Shown here piece after piece: positions 16,961 to 26,739 of a stretch of DNA of 64,000 bases. Each line of letters begins with the position of its first letter. Position 1 is the stretch's first letter. Source of the DNA: Peptostreptococcus stomatis DSM 17678 (GTDB lineage: Bacteria; Bacillota; Clostridia; Peptostreptococcales; Peptostreptococcaceae); contig NZ_ADGQ01000050.1 in assembly GCF_000147675.1 (NCBI RefSeq), positions 1 through 64,000 on the forward strand. The letters are read 5' to 3'. A program made the translations under genes and the position numbers. Under the pieces are notes generated by a model that was given only the letters and a program-made list of their open reading frames with translations, searched no databases and was not told the origin of the DNA.

Positions 16961-19900
16961 ATGGCTAAATTTATGAAAACAGTTGATGGTAATACAGCTG
17001 CTGCCCACGTATCTTATAGTTTTACAGATGTAGCTGCTATATATCCAATCACTCCATCATCTACAATGGCAGAAGTTGTTGATGAATGGGCATCACAGGG
17101 TAGAAAAAATATTTTCGGACAGGTTGTAGAGGTAGTTGAAATGCAGTCTGAAGGTGGAGCAGCAGGTGCTTTCCACGGCTCATTGGCATCAGGTGCACTT
17201 ACTTCAACTTATACTGCATCTCAGGGTCTATTATTGATGTTACCTAACATGTACAAGTGTGCAGGTGAATTACTACCAGGTGTATTCCACGTGTCAGCTA
17301 GAGCACTTGCAGCTCAGGCACTATCAATATTTGGTGACCACCAGGACGTTATGTCAGCTAGAATGACAGGATGTTGTTTACTAGCATCTGGTTCTGTTCA
17401 GGAAGTTGCAGATATAGCTCCAGTAGCTCATTATGCAGCTATTGAAGGTAGGCTACCATTTATACATTTCTTTGATGGTTTCAGAACATCTCACGAAATA
17501 CAGAAGGTAGAATTATTTGAAAATGAAGACTATGCTAAGTTATTAAACTTTGATGCTGTTAAGGATTTCAGAGACAGAGCTCTTTCTCCAAATTCTCCAG
17601 TAACTAGGGGTACTGCTCAGAACCCTGACATCTACTTCCAGACTAGAGAAGCATCAAACAAGTACTATGACAACATGATTGGTATAGTTGAAAAGTATAT
17701 GGAAAAAATGTCTGAAATGACAGGAAGAAAGCACGGTCTATTTGACTACTATGGTGCTGAAGATGCCAAGTATATAATGGTTGCTATGGGATCTGTTACA
17801 GAGGCAGCTGAAGAATTGATAGATCAATTAAATGCAAATGGTGGTAAGTATGGTATGGTTAAGGTTCACCTTTACAGACCATTCTCTCAGGACCACTTCC
17901 TAGCAGCTATGCCTAAGACAGTTGAAAGAATAGTTGTACTAGATAGAACAAAGGAACCAGGTGCTAATGGAGAACCTCTATACTTAGATGTTAGAGATAT
18001 CTATTATGGAAGAGAAAATGCTCCTATGATAATAGGTGGTAGATATGGTCTAGGTTCAAAGGATACTATACCAACAGACCTATTGGCAGCATTTGAGAAC
18101 TTGACTTCTGACAAGCCAAAGGATAGATTCACTCTAAGCATTATTGATGATGTAACTCATCACTCAATCAAGGCTAGCAAGGAAGTTAGAATAGCTCATC
18201 CAGGAACAGTAAGATGTAAGTTCTGGGGTCTAGGTTCTGATGGTACTGTAGGTGCTAATAAGCAGGCTATAAAGATTATTGGTGATAATACTGATAAGTA
18301 TGTACAGGCATACTTTGACTATGACTCTAAGAAGTCTGGTGGTATAACTATGTCTCACTTAAGATTTGGTGATACTCCAATCAGGTCTACTTACCTACTT
18401 GATGAAGCTGATTACATTGCCTGTCATAAGCAGAGCTATGTACACCAGTATGACGTAATCAAGGGCTTAAGAAAGGGTGGTATATTTGTACTTAACACTA
18501 TCTGGACTCCAGAAGAATTAGATACACACCTACCAGCTGCTCTTAAGAGATATATAGCTAGAAATGAAATACAGTTCTATACTATTGATGCTGTAGATAT
18601 AGCAAAAGAAATAGGACTAGGAAATAGAATAAACATGATTTGTCAGTCAGCATTCTTTAAGTTGGCAGATATCATACCAGTAGAAGATGCCGTGGCTTAC
18701 CTAAAGGATTCTATAAAGAAGACTTATGGTAAGAAGGGTGACAAGATCGTTAATATGAACAACGAAGCTGTTGATAAGGGTATAGATGCCCTAGTTAAGA
18801 TTGATGTACCAGCTACTTGGGCTGATGCAGTTGATGAAGCAGAATTAGCTACTATAGGTGAACCAGAGTTCATCAAGAATATACTTAGACCTATGACAGC
18901 AGTTGAAGGTAATTCTCTACCAGTATCTGCCTTCAATGGTCGTGAAGACGGTCACTTCCCACAGGGTACTGCAGCATACGAAAAGAGATGTATAGCTGTT
19001 GACGTTCCTGAATGGCAGATAGATAACTGTATCCAGTGTAACCAGTGTTCATTAGTATGTCCTCATGCTGCAATTAGACCATTCTTATTAACTGAAGAAG
19101 AAGTTGCCAATGCACCAGAAGGATTTGAAACTAAGAAGGCTGCTGGTAAGGGTCTAGAAGGCTTACAGTACAGAATCCAGGTATCAGCAATGGACTGTAC
19201 AGGATGTGGTAACTGTGCTGACATATGTCCAGCTAAGACTAAGGCCTTAATCATGAAGCCTATGGAAGAACAGATGAAAGCTCAGGAAGCTAACTGGTAC
19301 TTTGCAACTGACTTTGAAAAGGTATCAGCTAAGCCAAATGTTATGGCTCCAACTACAGTTAAGGGATCACAGTTCAGACAGCCACTTCTTGAGTTCTCAG
19401 GTGCATGTGCAGGTTGTGGTGAAACAGCTTACATGAAGCTTGTTACTCAATTGTTTGGACCAAGAATGATGGTTGCCAATGCTACAGGTTGTTCATCAAT
19501 CTGGGGTGCGTCTGCTCCATCAACACCTTATACAGTTAACCACGAAGGTAAGGGTCCATCATGGGCAAACTCATTATTCGAAGATAATGCTGAATACGGA
19601 TATGGTATGTATCTAGGTGTTAAGCAGTTAAGAAATAGGGTTAAGTCACTAGCAGAAGAGTTAGTAGGTCTAGCTCCAGAAGCTGACAAGGCTATAATAA
19701 ATGACTACCTTGCTAATATGTTCAATGGTGATACTACAGTTGCAACAAGTGAAGCATTTGAAGGTCTAGTTGACAAGTATCTAGCAGAAGGAAAGTTCAC
19801 AGAACTTACAGGTCAGTTATCCGAATTAAAGGATTACTTCGTTAAGAGATCAAACTGGATCCTTGGTGGAGACGGTTGGGCATATGACATCGGTTACGGT

Positions 19901-20494
19901 GGACTTGACCACGTATTAGCTTCAGGAGAAGATATAAATGTATTGGTATTCGATACAGAAGTTTACTCTAATACAGGTGGACAGTCTTCTAAGGCTACTC
20001 CAGTAGCTGCTATGGCTAAGTTTGCTGCTGCAGGTAAGAGGTCTAAGAAGAAAGACCTTGGTATGATGGCTGCCACATACGGTAATGTATATGTAGCTCA
20101 GGTTGCAATGGGTGCTGATAAGAACCAGGTACTTAAGGCTATCATAGAAGCCGAAAAGCACAATGGACCATCTCTAATAATAGCTTATGCTCCATGTATC
20201 AATCATGGTATTAGAAAGGGTATGGGTAAATCAGTAGAAAACGAAGCTGATGCAGTTAAGTGTGGATACTGGCACCTATACAGGTTTAACCCTGAGCTTA
20301 AGGCTGAAGGCAAGAATCCATTTATACTTGATTCTAAGGAACCAACTGAATCATTCAGAGAATTCATCATGGGTCAGAACAGGTATGCTTCAATAGCTAA
20401 GATGTTCCCAGAAGAAAGTGAAGAATTATTCGCTCTTGCTGAACAGAATGCTAGAGAAAGATATGAAGGTTACAAGGCTTTAGCAGATAGATAA
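16961..20494 (+). CDS. nifJ: Pyruvate:ferredoxin (flavodoxin) oxidoreductase, single chain
   Basis: Thiamine-diphosphate iron-sulfur enzyme that oxidises pyruvate with CoA to acetyl-CoA, CO2 and reduced ferredoxin; the central step of clostridial fermentation. 1177 residues, the usual fused length. The N-terminal TPP domain includes YPITPSSTMAE. Two [4Fe-4S] ferredoxin motifs have Cys690/693/696/700 and 746/749/752/756. The third cluster begins Cys816/819 (CAGCGE), and the GDGWAYDIGYGGLDHV TPP-Mg motif is present. ATG at 16961 follows AAGGAGG. Codon use is more regular than in its neighbours, as expected for a very abundant protein. Monocistronic, with its own promoter and terminator. Partners with NfnAB via ferredoxin. 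Confidence 0.97.
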   Translation: MAKFMKTVDGNTAAAHVSYSFTDVAAIYPITPSSTMAEVVDEWASQGRKNIFGQVVEVVEMQSEGGAAGAFHGSLASGALTSTYTASQGLLLMLPNMYKCAGELLPGVFHVSARALAAQALSIFGDHQDVMSARMTGCCLLASGSVQEVADIAPVAHYAAIEGRLPFIHFFDGFRTSHEIQKVELFENEDYAKLLNFDAVKDFRDRALSPNSPVTRGTAQNPDIYFQTREASNKYYDNMIGIVEKYMEKMSEMTGRKHGLFDYYGAEDAKYIMVAMGSVTEAAEELIDQLNANGGKYGMVKVHLYRPFSQDHFLAAMPKTVERIVVLDRTKEPGANGEPLYLDVRDIYYGRENAPMIIGGRYGLGSKDTIPTDLLAAFENLTSDKPKDRFTLSIIDDVTHHSIKASKEVRIAHPGTVRCKFWGLGSDGTVGANKQAIKIIGDNTDKYVQAYFDYDSKKSGGITMSHLRFGDTPIRSTYLLDEADYIACHKQSYVHQYDVIKGLRKGGIFVLNTIWTPEELDTHLPAALKRYIARNEIQFYTIDAVDIAKEIGLGNRINMICQSAFFKLADIIPVEDAVAYLKDSIKKTYGKKGDKIVNMNNEAVDKGIDALVKIDVPATWADAVDEAELATIGEPEFIKNILRPMTAVEGNSLPVSAFNGREDGHFPQGTAAYEKRCIAVDVPEWQIDNCIQCNQCSLVCPHAAIRPFLLTEEEVANAPEGFETKKAAGKGLEGLQYRIQVSAMDCTGCGNCADICPAKTKALIMKPMEEQMKAQEANWYFATDFEKVSAKPNVMAPTTVKGSQFRQPLLEFSGACAGCGETAYMKLVTQLFGPRMMVANATGCSSIWGASAPSTPYTVNHEGKGPSWANSLFEDNAEYGYGMYLGVKQLRNRVKSLAEELVGLAPEADKAIINDYLANMFNGDTTVATSEAFEGLVDKYLAEGKFTELTGQLSELKDYFVKRSNWILGGDGWAYDIGYGGLDHVLASGEDINVLVFDTEVYSNTGGQSSKATPVAAMAKFAAAGKRSKKKDLGMMAATYGNVYVAQVAMGADKNQVLKAIIEAEKHNGPSLIIAYAPCINHGIRKGMGKSVENEADAVKCGYWHLYRFNPELKAEGKNPFILDSKEPTESFREFIMGQNRYASIAKMFPEESEELFALAEQNARERYEGYKALADR

Positions 20495-20807
20495 GAATAA
20501 GTATATATTTAAGTGGGATTAGACTTATTAGTAAATCTCAAACAAGTGGAGACCAGATATTCCAATATATAAAAAGGAGTGTCTGGTCTCCTCTTATCTT
20601 TTATAAAAGCTAATCTTATAGGGTAAGTTTCACGTTAAACATATGAAATGTAATCAGCCCTTTTTGCAATTAAATCGGTATCTATGCAAATAGATGCAAA
20701 TGTTTATAATATATAAAAAATATTGGCAAAAAATGTACAAAAAAATCCTATTTGTGATAATCTATAGTATATAGGGTAAGTTAATTAAAAGTATGGAGGT
20801 AGAGAAT
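20495..20807 (+). other. Intergenic region between nifJ and glcT
   Basis: About 310 bases. The first part holds the nifJ terminator (20548-20598). The rest is AT-rich, with a tandem ATGCAAA pair (starting 20684 and 20694) just before a TATAAT at 20705-20710 that has no good -35. This may be the glcT promoter. No gene is seen. Confidence 0.4.
20548..20598 (+). terminator. nifJ terminator
   Basis: Perfect 10-bp stem GGAGACCAGA/TCTGGTCTCC (20548-20557 with 20582-20591), then TCTTATCTTTT. The loop is 24 bases. Confidence 0.8.
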
Positions 20808-21689
20808 ATGTTAATAAAACAAGTATTTAATAACAATGTAGTCTTGGTCTATGATGAATTTAAAAATAGAGAATATATTCTAACAGGCAAGGGCCTGGGC
20901 TTCCAGAAGAAAAAAGGCATGGTTGTTGATATAGATAAGGTGGAAAAGAAATTTATATCTGATGATACCAGTGTCAAAAAGAGGCTGATTGCCCTGACAG
21001 AAGAAATAGACCCCTATATATTTGATGTTACCAGTGAGATAATAGGTAAAATTGAAAAGTTCCTGGGAGAAGACCTTTATAAGTATATATATTTGTCTCT
21101 TACAGACCATATAGCTTTCGCTATCAAGAGGTTTAATGAGGGTATACTTGTTAGGAATACTTTTCTGTATGAAATAAAGAGGATATATAAGAGGGAGTTT
21201 GAAGCCGGTAAGTTGGCAGTAGATTACTTAAATAATAAATTTGGTATAGATATGCCTGAGGATGAGGCCGGTTTTATAGCCATCCATATAGTAAATTCAT
21301 ATTACCAGGGAAATTCCGAGAAGTATCAGGAAGATATAAAAGTTCTAAAAATTTTGAAAGATGTCTTGAATATTATTAGATATTATTATAAAATAGAATA
21401 CAAGGAAGACGATTTGGATTATGACCGTCTGGTTACACATGTGCGATTTTTTGCAAAGAGGGTTCTTTTGAACAGGCGACTGGATGATAATAATGATGAT
21501 TTGTTGGAATTAGTTAAAATTAAATATTGTGAAGCCTATGGGTGTGTAGAAAAGATTAATGATTATATAATGAATAATTATTTTTATGAAATTGGGAATG
21601 ATGAGAAATTATATTTAACCCTACATATCGATAGAGTTACAAAAAAATCTTATAGGACTAAGGTTGTTACTGAAGAAGGCAAGACTTAG
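20808..21689 (+). CDS. glcT: BglG/LicT-family transcription antiterminator (GlcT-like)
   Basis: RNA-binding antiterminator whose activity is set by PTS phosphorylation. 293 residues: an N-terminal CAT RNA-binding domain (about 1-60; IKQVFNNNVVLVYDE), then PRD1 and PRD2 with the conserved histidines (LTDHIAFA, AIHIVNSY, VTHVRFFA, LTLHIDRV). ATG at 20808 has GGAGGTAGAGA upstream; the ATG at 20793 overlaps this site and is rejected. The neighbouring ptsG and the terminator-forming leader between them show that glucose PTS expression is the target. The symbol rests on family plus context. Confidence 0.85.
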   Translation: MLIKQVFNNNVVLVYDEFKNREYILTGKGLGFQKKKGMVVDIDKVEKKFISDDTSVKKRLIALTEEIDPYIFDVTSEIIGKIEKFLGEDLYKYIYLSLTDHIAFAIKRFNEGILVRNTFLYEIKRIYKREFEAGKLAVDYLNNKFGIDMPEDEAGFIAIHIVNSYYQGNSEKYQEDIKVLKILKDVLNIIRYYYKIEYKEDDLDYDRLVTHVRFFAKRVLLNRRLDDNNDDLLELVKIKYCEAYGCVEKINDYIMNNYFYEIGNDEKLYLTLHIDRVTKKSYRTKVVTEEGKT

Positions 21690-21776
21690 GTGTATAGGTG
21701 TGTTATGAAGTGTTAAGAACACTATTATTTTGTGTTCAAGTTTTCATGTATTCCTATATACTTAAGTCTTTTTTAT
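21681..21776 (+). promoter_or_regulatory. Terminator/antiterminator leader controlling ptsG (RAT-like)
   Basis: An 18-bp stem with two G-U pairs joins 21681-21698 to 21753-21770 and is followed by a T run, a strong terminator whose 5' arm includes the glcT stop codon. The 54-base loop holds GGTGTGTTATG (from 21697), resembling the GGnnTGTTA start of ribonucleic antiterminators. It also holds two competing small hairpins: GTGTT/AACAC (21710-21722) and GAACAC/GTGTTC (21717-21737). GlcT binding there should block the terminator. The exact RAT boundaries are inference. Confidence 0.7.
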
Positions 21777-21844
21777 TTGATTATCTTATGAACAATAGTT
21801 CTAAAGGATTCAATTTTATATTTATATTTTTTTAGGAGGTTATT

Positions 21845-23998
21845 ATGGACAAGGGTAAAATTTTTGAAGTTTTACAAAGAATTGGTAGATCTTTTATGCT
21901 TCCAATAGCAATTCTACCAGTTGCAGGGCTTTTCCTTGGTATAGGTGGTTCCTTCACCAATACTACAATGTTGGAAGCCTATAATTTAATGGGAGTATTA
22001 GGTCCTGGTACTTTTGCAAACTCTATACTTACTGTTATGAACAGTGCAGGTAATATAGTATTTGCCAACCTGCCTATCTTATTTGCCATGGGTGTTGCTA
22101 TAGGTATGGCCAAGGCAGAAAAGGCTGTTGCAGCACTTGCTGGTGCGCTTGCCTTCTTTATCATGCATGCTGCTATAGGTGCCATGATTACAGTTCATGG
22201 TGGGGCAGACAAGATGTTGGCAGGTTCTGTAGCTACTACAGTTGGTATTGAGTCACTACAGATGGGTGTATTCGGAGGTATTATAGTAGGTCTAGGTGTT
22301 TCCTACCTACACAATAGGTTCTATAAGATAGAGTTGCCACAGTCACTGTCTTTCTTTGCCGGTACTAAGTTTGTGCCAATTATATCTGCAGTTGTATACC
22401 TAGTAGTAGGTATAGCCATGTTCTACGTATGGCCTACGGTACAGGTTGGTATCAATGCTGTAGGAGAAATAGTTAGGGTTTCTGGTTACTTTGGTACTTG
22501 GGTATATGGTTTCATGGAAAGAATCCTTATTCCATTTGGTCTACACCATGTTTTCTACCTACCATTCTGGCAGACATCAGTTGGTGGTACAATGGAAGTT
22601 GGTGGCAAGATGATAGAGGGTGCACAGAATATATTCTTTGCCCAGCTTGCAGACCCGAATACATCAGTATTTAGTGTAGCTGCTACAAGGTTTATGTCTG
22701 GAAAGTTCCCACTAATGATATTTGGTTTACCGGGTGCAGCCCTTGCTATGTATAGGACAGCTAAGCCAGAAAAGAAAAAGATTGTTGGAGGTCTATTATT
22801 CTCGGCTGCTCTTACATCAGTTTTAACAGGTATCACTGAGCCAATAGAATTTACATTCTTATTTGTTGCCCCATTCTTATACCTAATTCACTGTATATTT
22901 GCAGGTGCAGCCTATATGCTAATGCACATATTCAAGGTTGGTGTAGGTATGACTTTCTCTGGTGGTTTAATAGACTTGACTCTATTTGGTATCCTTCCAG
23001 GTAATGCTAGAACTAACTGGTTGATGGTACTTGTAGTTGGTATAGGTTATTTCGTAGTTTACTACTTCCTATTTAGCTTCTTAATCAAGAAGTTCAACCT
23101 AAAGACTCCAGGTAGGGAAGAAGATGACAATGCAGAAGTTAAGCTATATACCAAGGCTGATGTAAATGCCAAGAAGGAGCAAAATACTACAGGAGACAAG
23201 GTGGCAAATGCTGACGATGACCTATCAATGGCTATAGTACATGGTCTAGGTGGAAAGTCTAATATAGAATCAGTTGATTGCTGTATCACTAGATTAAGGT
23301 GTACTGTAAAGGATTCAGGACTTGTTAAGGATGATGTCTTAAAGGGAACTGGTGCTGCTGGTGTAGTAAAGGCAGGAGCAGGAGTACAGGTAATATATGG
23401 TCCTAGGGTAACAATCATAAAGTCTAACCTTGAAGAATACTTGGAAAGATCTAATGTTGAAGATGCTTATGGGGATATGTTGGCTGCCGGTAAGTTAAGT
23501 GAAGGTGCCATGCTTGAAGAAGAAAAGAAAGTTGAACTTGGAGAATCTAGTTTGGAAATAGTTTCTCCAGCAAATGGAGACTTGCTTGATTTAAGTCAGG
23601 TTCCTGATGATGTATTTTCACAGAAACTAATGGGTGAAGGATTTGCTGTTGAATCTGCTGATGGAGATATATACGCTCCAGTAAGTGGTGAAGTAGGTAT
23701 GATATTCCCAACTAAGCATGCGATAATAATTGCTACAGAAGATGGTCTTGAAGTATTGATCCACATGGGTATAGATACTGTCAAAATGGATGGTAAGGGA
23801 TTTGAACTATTCTGTGAAATGGGACAGAAGGTTAAGGCCGGTGATAAGTTGGCCCACATGGACAAGGCTGTATTCCAGGCTGAGGGATATCCTACAGTTA
23901 CTCCAGTAATCTTTACTAACCTGGATGCAAGCAAGAAGATTGAACTTGTGCCAGGTCAGGTTGAAGCTGGACAGAAGGACAGGGTAGCTTGTAAGTAG
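21845..23998 (+). CDS. ptsG: PTS glucose-type transporter subunit IICBA
   Basis: Membrane sugar phosphotransferase fused in the order IIC-IIB-IIA, 717 residues. The IIC transport domain (about 1-420) has many membrane segments and the GITEPIEF signature. The IIB domain has the phospho-cysteine in VDCCITRLRC (Cys479 or 480). The C-terminal IIA domain (about 570-710) has the active His640 in VLIHMGIDTV and a second His in TKHAIII. Glucose is most likely given glcT next door; N-acetylglucosamine cannot be excluded because the families are close. AGGAGG precedes ATG. Expression passes through the leader terminator at 21681-21776. Confidence 0.9.
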   Translation: MDKGKIFEVLQRIGRSFMLPIAILPVAGLFLGIGGSFTNTTMLEAYNLMGVLGPGTFANSILTVMNSAGNIVFANLPILFAMGVAIGMAKAEKAVAALAGALAFFIMHAAIGAMITVHGGADKMLAGSVATTVGIESLQMGVFGGIIVGLGVSYLHNRFYKIELPQSLSFFAGTKFVPIISAVVYLVVGIAMFYVWPTVQVGINAVGEIVRVSGYFGTWVYGFMERILIPFGLHHVFYLPFWQTSVGGTMEVGGKMIEGAQNIFFAQLADPNTSVFSVAATRFMSGKFPLMIFGLPGAALAMYRTAKPEKKKIVGGLLFSAALTSVLTGITEPIEFTFLFVAPFLYLIHCIFAGAAYMLMHIFKVGVGMTFSGGLIDLTLFGILPGNARTNWLMVLVVGIGYFVVYYFLFSFLIKKFNLKTPGREEDDNAEVKLYTKADVNAKKEQNTTGDKVANADDDLSMAIVHGLGGKSNIESVDCCITRLRCTVKDSGLVKDDVLKGTGAAGVVKAGAGVQVIYGPRVTIIKSNLEEYLERSNVEDAYGDMLAAGKLSEGAMLEEEKKVELGESSLEIVSPANGDLLDLSQVPDDVFSQKLMGEGFAVESADGDIYAPVSGEVGMIFPTKHAIIIATEDGLEVLIHMGIDTVKMDGKGFELFCEMGQKVKAGDKLAHMDKAVFQAEGYPTVTPVIFTNLDASKKIELVPGQVEAGQKDRVACK

Positions 23999-24076
23999 TA
24001 TTACAAGATATATAGTCTAGTGTATAATAATATAATTTAAGATAAAAAGACTTGCCATAGGCTTAGTCTAAAATAG

Positions 24077-24120
24077 AAACAGGTAGATATCCACAATTAT
24101 GGAATGTCTACCTGTTTTTT
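24077..24120 (+). terminator. ptsG terminator
   Basis: Stem AAACAGGTAGA/TCTACCTGTTT (24077-24087 with 24107-24117) with an inner TCC/GGA pair, then a T run. Confidence 0.85.
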
Positions 24121-24169
24121 GACTGATTATTAAAGATTGAATTGGCTATTATATAAAGTTTATTATTAT

Positions 24170-24850
24170 TTAATATATATCCATATAGCCTGATGGATGG
24201 AAATAGTATATCTCTTTAGTATTTTTGTTAACGAACATACCTAAATCAGTTGGTGCATTTGGTAGGAATACATAACCTTCATGACCCTTTTCTTTCAATA
24301 CACTGTAAGTATTTTCATCACCCATGTAGCTGTAGTCTACCTTGCTATTTTTTTCCTTTAACAAGTTTAAAGCATCCTCTCTGCTTAGGCCTGCAGGCTT
24401 AGAAGAATTTTGGTCATTTTGCAAGTTTTCTTTTGGATTTTGGCCATCTTCCTTCTTTACTTGGTCTTTTGCTAGTGACTTATCATCCGCTACTGCTTTA
24501 GCATCGATTTTATGTGCCGGTCTCTTAGCAATATCCCTGCTAGTTTTATTTATTACTAGATCCTTATTTTTTGCCTTATCTATATTTTGTGAAGTATCTT
24601 TTGAGCCAGACTGAACTTCATCAATAGTTATATCTTCATGATTATTAACAGGTGTATTGCTATCTATATCTTCATTATCCTGCTTGTAATTATTATCTTC
24701 GTAAACAGGTTCTTTTACCTCTGCATACATAGTATCATTTTCTTTTATTAGTAAGTTTGATGCTTGATGGGCATTTAGGGCTAGACCTATACCACCTATT
24801 GAAATGATTCCTGCTACTATAATTGCTATTGTCAATACTTTCTTTTTCAT
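24170..24850 (-). CDS. Exported hypothetical protein, low-complexity linker plus C-terminal domain
   Basis: 226 residues. The N-terminal signal anchor (MKKKVLTIAIIVAGIISIGG) is followed by a long Asp/Lys/Asn-rich, apparently disordered stretch (about 40-150). A compact C-terminal segment follows with SREDALNLLKEKN, GYVFLPNAPTDLGMFV and IYYFHPSGYMDIY. No lipobox. The C-terminal piece is aromatic-rich and probably folded; I do not recognise the family. Transcribed alone, convergent with ptsG. Ribosome site GGATGTGATTTT precedes ATG. Probably a surface-associated protein. Confidence 0.6.
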   Translation of the reverse strand: MKKKVLTIAIIVAGIISIGGIGLALNAHQASNLLIKENDTMYAEVKEPVYEDNNYKQDNEDIDSNTPVNNHEDITIDEVQSGSKDTSQNIDKAKNKDLVINKTSRDIAKRPAHKIDAKAVADDKSLAKDQVKKEDGQNPKENLQNDQNSSKPAGLSREDALNLLKEKNSKVDYSYMGDENTYSVLKEKGHEGYVFLPNAPTDLGMFVNKNTKEIYYFHPSGYMDIY

Positions 24851-25008
24851 AAAATCACATCCTTTGCTATAAAGAAAAATAAATTTATACTGATGTGTTA
24901 TTACACCTTTTTATCAGTTTTATATACTATTATATTATCATATTAATTAGTATTTAAAGATTACAGGCCTGTTATTTACTATTACAGTTCCGTAATATGT
25001 TTTACATT

Positions 25009-25037
25009 TTGTAACAAGTTATCAACTGTGGTATAAT
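25009..25037 (+). promoter_or_regulatory. Promoter of the aroA-aroC operon
   Basis: TTGTAA (25009-25014), a 17-bp spacer and TATAAT (25032-25037). It would start transcription about 40 bases before the small membrane-protein gene at 25084. Confidence 0.6.
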
Positions 25038-25083
25038 TACCTTAATTAAAGAATTAGATTTTATAGAGGGGAAGATACTTAAA

Positions 25084-25302
25084 ATGAAAAAAGTTAGAAT
25101 AAAGCAGATTGCAAACTCTTTGATGTTTTCAATAGGTGTTTGTGGTATAGATTATTTGATTAAAAGTGGGAACGGAAACTTAGTTAAGCAGTTCGGTCAT
25201 AATAGGGAAAAAATGACAATTTATTACAGCCTCTTATTTATTGTACTTTTTATCCTATGCAATATTGTATATGAGAAGATAAGAAAGTATAATTCTAGAT
25301 AG
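25084..25302 (+). CDS. Small membrane protein, 72 residues
   Basis: Two hydrophobic segments (about 10-27 and 46-62) with basic ends (MKKVRIKQ... and ...EKIRKYNSR), so probably a two-pass inner-membrane protein. GAGGGGAAG precedes ATG by nine bases. It is the first gene after a good promoter, and its stop is 13 bases before aroA, so it is co-transcribed with the aromatic genes. I know no family and no role for it in the pathway. Confidence 0.55.
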   Translation: MKKVRIKQIANSLMFSIGVCGIDYLIKSGNGNLVKQFGHNREKMTIYYSLLFIVLFILCNIVYEKIRKYNSR

Positions 25303-25315
25303 TTTGGGTGTAGTT

Positions 25316-26731
25316 ATGGCTAGTAACAAGAGTGTAACCATTAATAGGTTAGATATTGTGGATTATAAAGAAAATCCTATTAGAGAAGTTGAGGCTATAA
25401 GTTCTAAGTCTTTTATACATAGGGCCCTTATATGTGCTAGCCTTGCTCAAGGAAGGTCCACTATAAGCTATAAGGGGCTATCTGAAGACATTATGGCTAC
25501 CATATCAGCCCTAGAAGTGATGGGGGCTAAGATTTATATAGAAGAGGATTGGATGACCGTAGAGGCCATACCAGCGGATAATATGTCACATAGTATTGGT
25601 AGCAAAGGAAACCATGACCATATTAGTTCTGATGGAAAGTATGGGGAGAAGATTGTTGATTGTAGGGAAAGTGGGTCTACACTTAGGATGTTACTTCCAT
25701 TGGCAACTAGCTTGTCAGATGACTATATCTTCACAGGACGACATGGACTAATGACCAGGCCAATAGATGATTTAACACAGGCTTTAAGACAGGCAGGCTT
25801 TAGTATATCTTCTGATAGTCTGCCTATAGAAATAAGGAATAGAATAGGTAGAAAAAGGGATATAGAGCCTAAAAAAATATCTGATTTCCAGATTAGGGGG
25901 GATATATCATCACAATACATTTCTGGTCTACTTCTAGCTGGTCCTCTTATGGACGGTAAGCTAAGGGTAGATGTCATGGATAAATTGGAATCCAAGCCAT
26001 ACATAGACTTGACTAAGGATGTAATGTCCTTGTTTGGTGTCGAGGTAGAAGAGTACGATAGTAGAGAATCCCTAGCTGATGGGGATAGAAATAGGATAAT
26101 AAAAACTTATAGCATTAAACCGGGACAGGCCTATAAGTCTAATAAGATAAAGGCCGAATCAGACTGGTCAAATGCTGGTTTTTTTCTTGCTATTGGAGCC
26201 CTTTTCAGGGGGATAAGGGTATTAAACCTTGACTTGGAATCTAGTCAGGGTGACAAGAGGATTATAGAAATACTTAAAGAGTATGGGGCAAGGCTTGTGG
26301 TCAAGGATTCTTATATAGAGGTTCTACCGGGTCAAAGGAAGCCTCTGAACCTAAATATAGCTGATACACCGGATATGTTACCAATCCTGGCTATACTTGC
26401 TGTATTTGCAGAGGGAGAGAGCTCTTTTACAGGAATTGATAGGCTAAGAATAAAAGAAAGTGATAGGATAGAGTCGGTTATAAGTATGGTTGAATGCCTA
26501 GGGGCTTGTGCTTGCTTAAAAGGCAAGAACTTGATTATATCTGGTAGAGACAGGAAGAAGTTGCCGGTTTATAGGGTCAATTCTTTCAATGATCACAGAA
26601 TAGTTATGGCATCAAGTATAGCAGCAAGCCTATTAGATGGGCAACTTATAATAGAGGGGGCAGAGGCTGTGAACAAGTCTTACCCGACTTTTTTTGATGA
26701 CTTTAAAGTACTAGGATTTGAAGTTAGGTAG
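25316..26731 (+). CDS. aroA: 3-phosphoshikimate 1-carboxyvinyltransferase (EPSP synthase)
   Basis: Sixth step of the shikimate pathway, joining shikimate-3-phosphate and PEP. 471 residues, slightly longer than the usual ~430, with an extra loop of about 20 residues near 100-115. Conserved segments: SSKSFIHRALICASLA (substrate-binding Lys/Arg), ESGSTLRMLLPLA, and IKESDRIESV near the C-terminus. ATG at 25316 with a modest GGGTG site is chosen over TTG at 25304. It lies 13 bases after a small membrane-protein gene and 8 bases before aroC. Confidence 0.93.
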   Translation: MASNKSVTINRLDIVDYKENPIREVEAISSKSFIHRALICASLAQGRSTISYKGLSEDIMATISALEVMGAKIYIEEDWMTVEAIPADNMSHSIGSKGNHDHISSDGKYGEKIVDCRESGSTLRMLLPLATSLSDDYIFTGRHGLMTRPIDDLTQALRQAGFSISSDSLPIEIRNRIGRKRDIEPKKISDFQIRGDISSQYISGLLLAGPLMDGKLRVDVMDKLESKPYIDLTKDVMSLFGVEVEEYDSRESLADGDRNRIIKTYSIKPGQAYKSNKIKAESDWSNAGFFLAIGALFRGIRVLNLDLESSQGDKRIIEILKEYGARLVVKDSYIEVLPGQRKPLNLNIADTPDMLPILAILAVFAEGESSFTGIDRLRIKESDRIESVISMVECLGACACLKGKNLIISGRDRKKLPVYRVNSFNDHRIVMASSIAASLLDGQLIIEGAEAVNKSYPTFFDDFKVLGFEVR

Positions 26732-26739
26732 GTGGTTGT

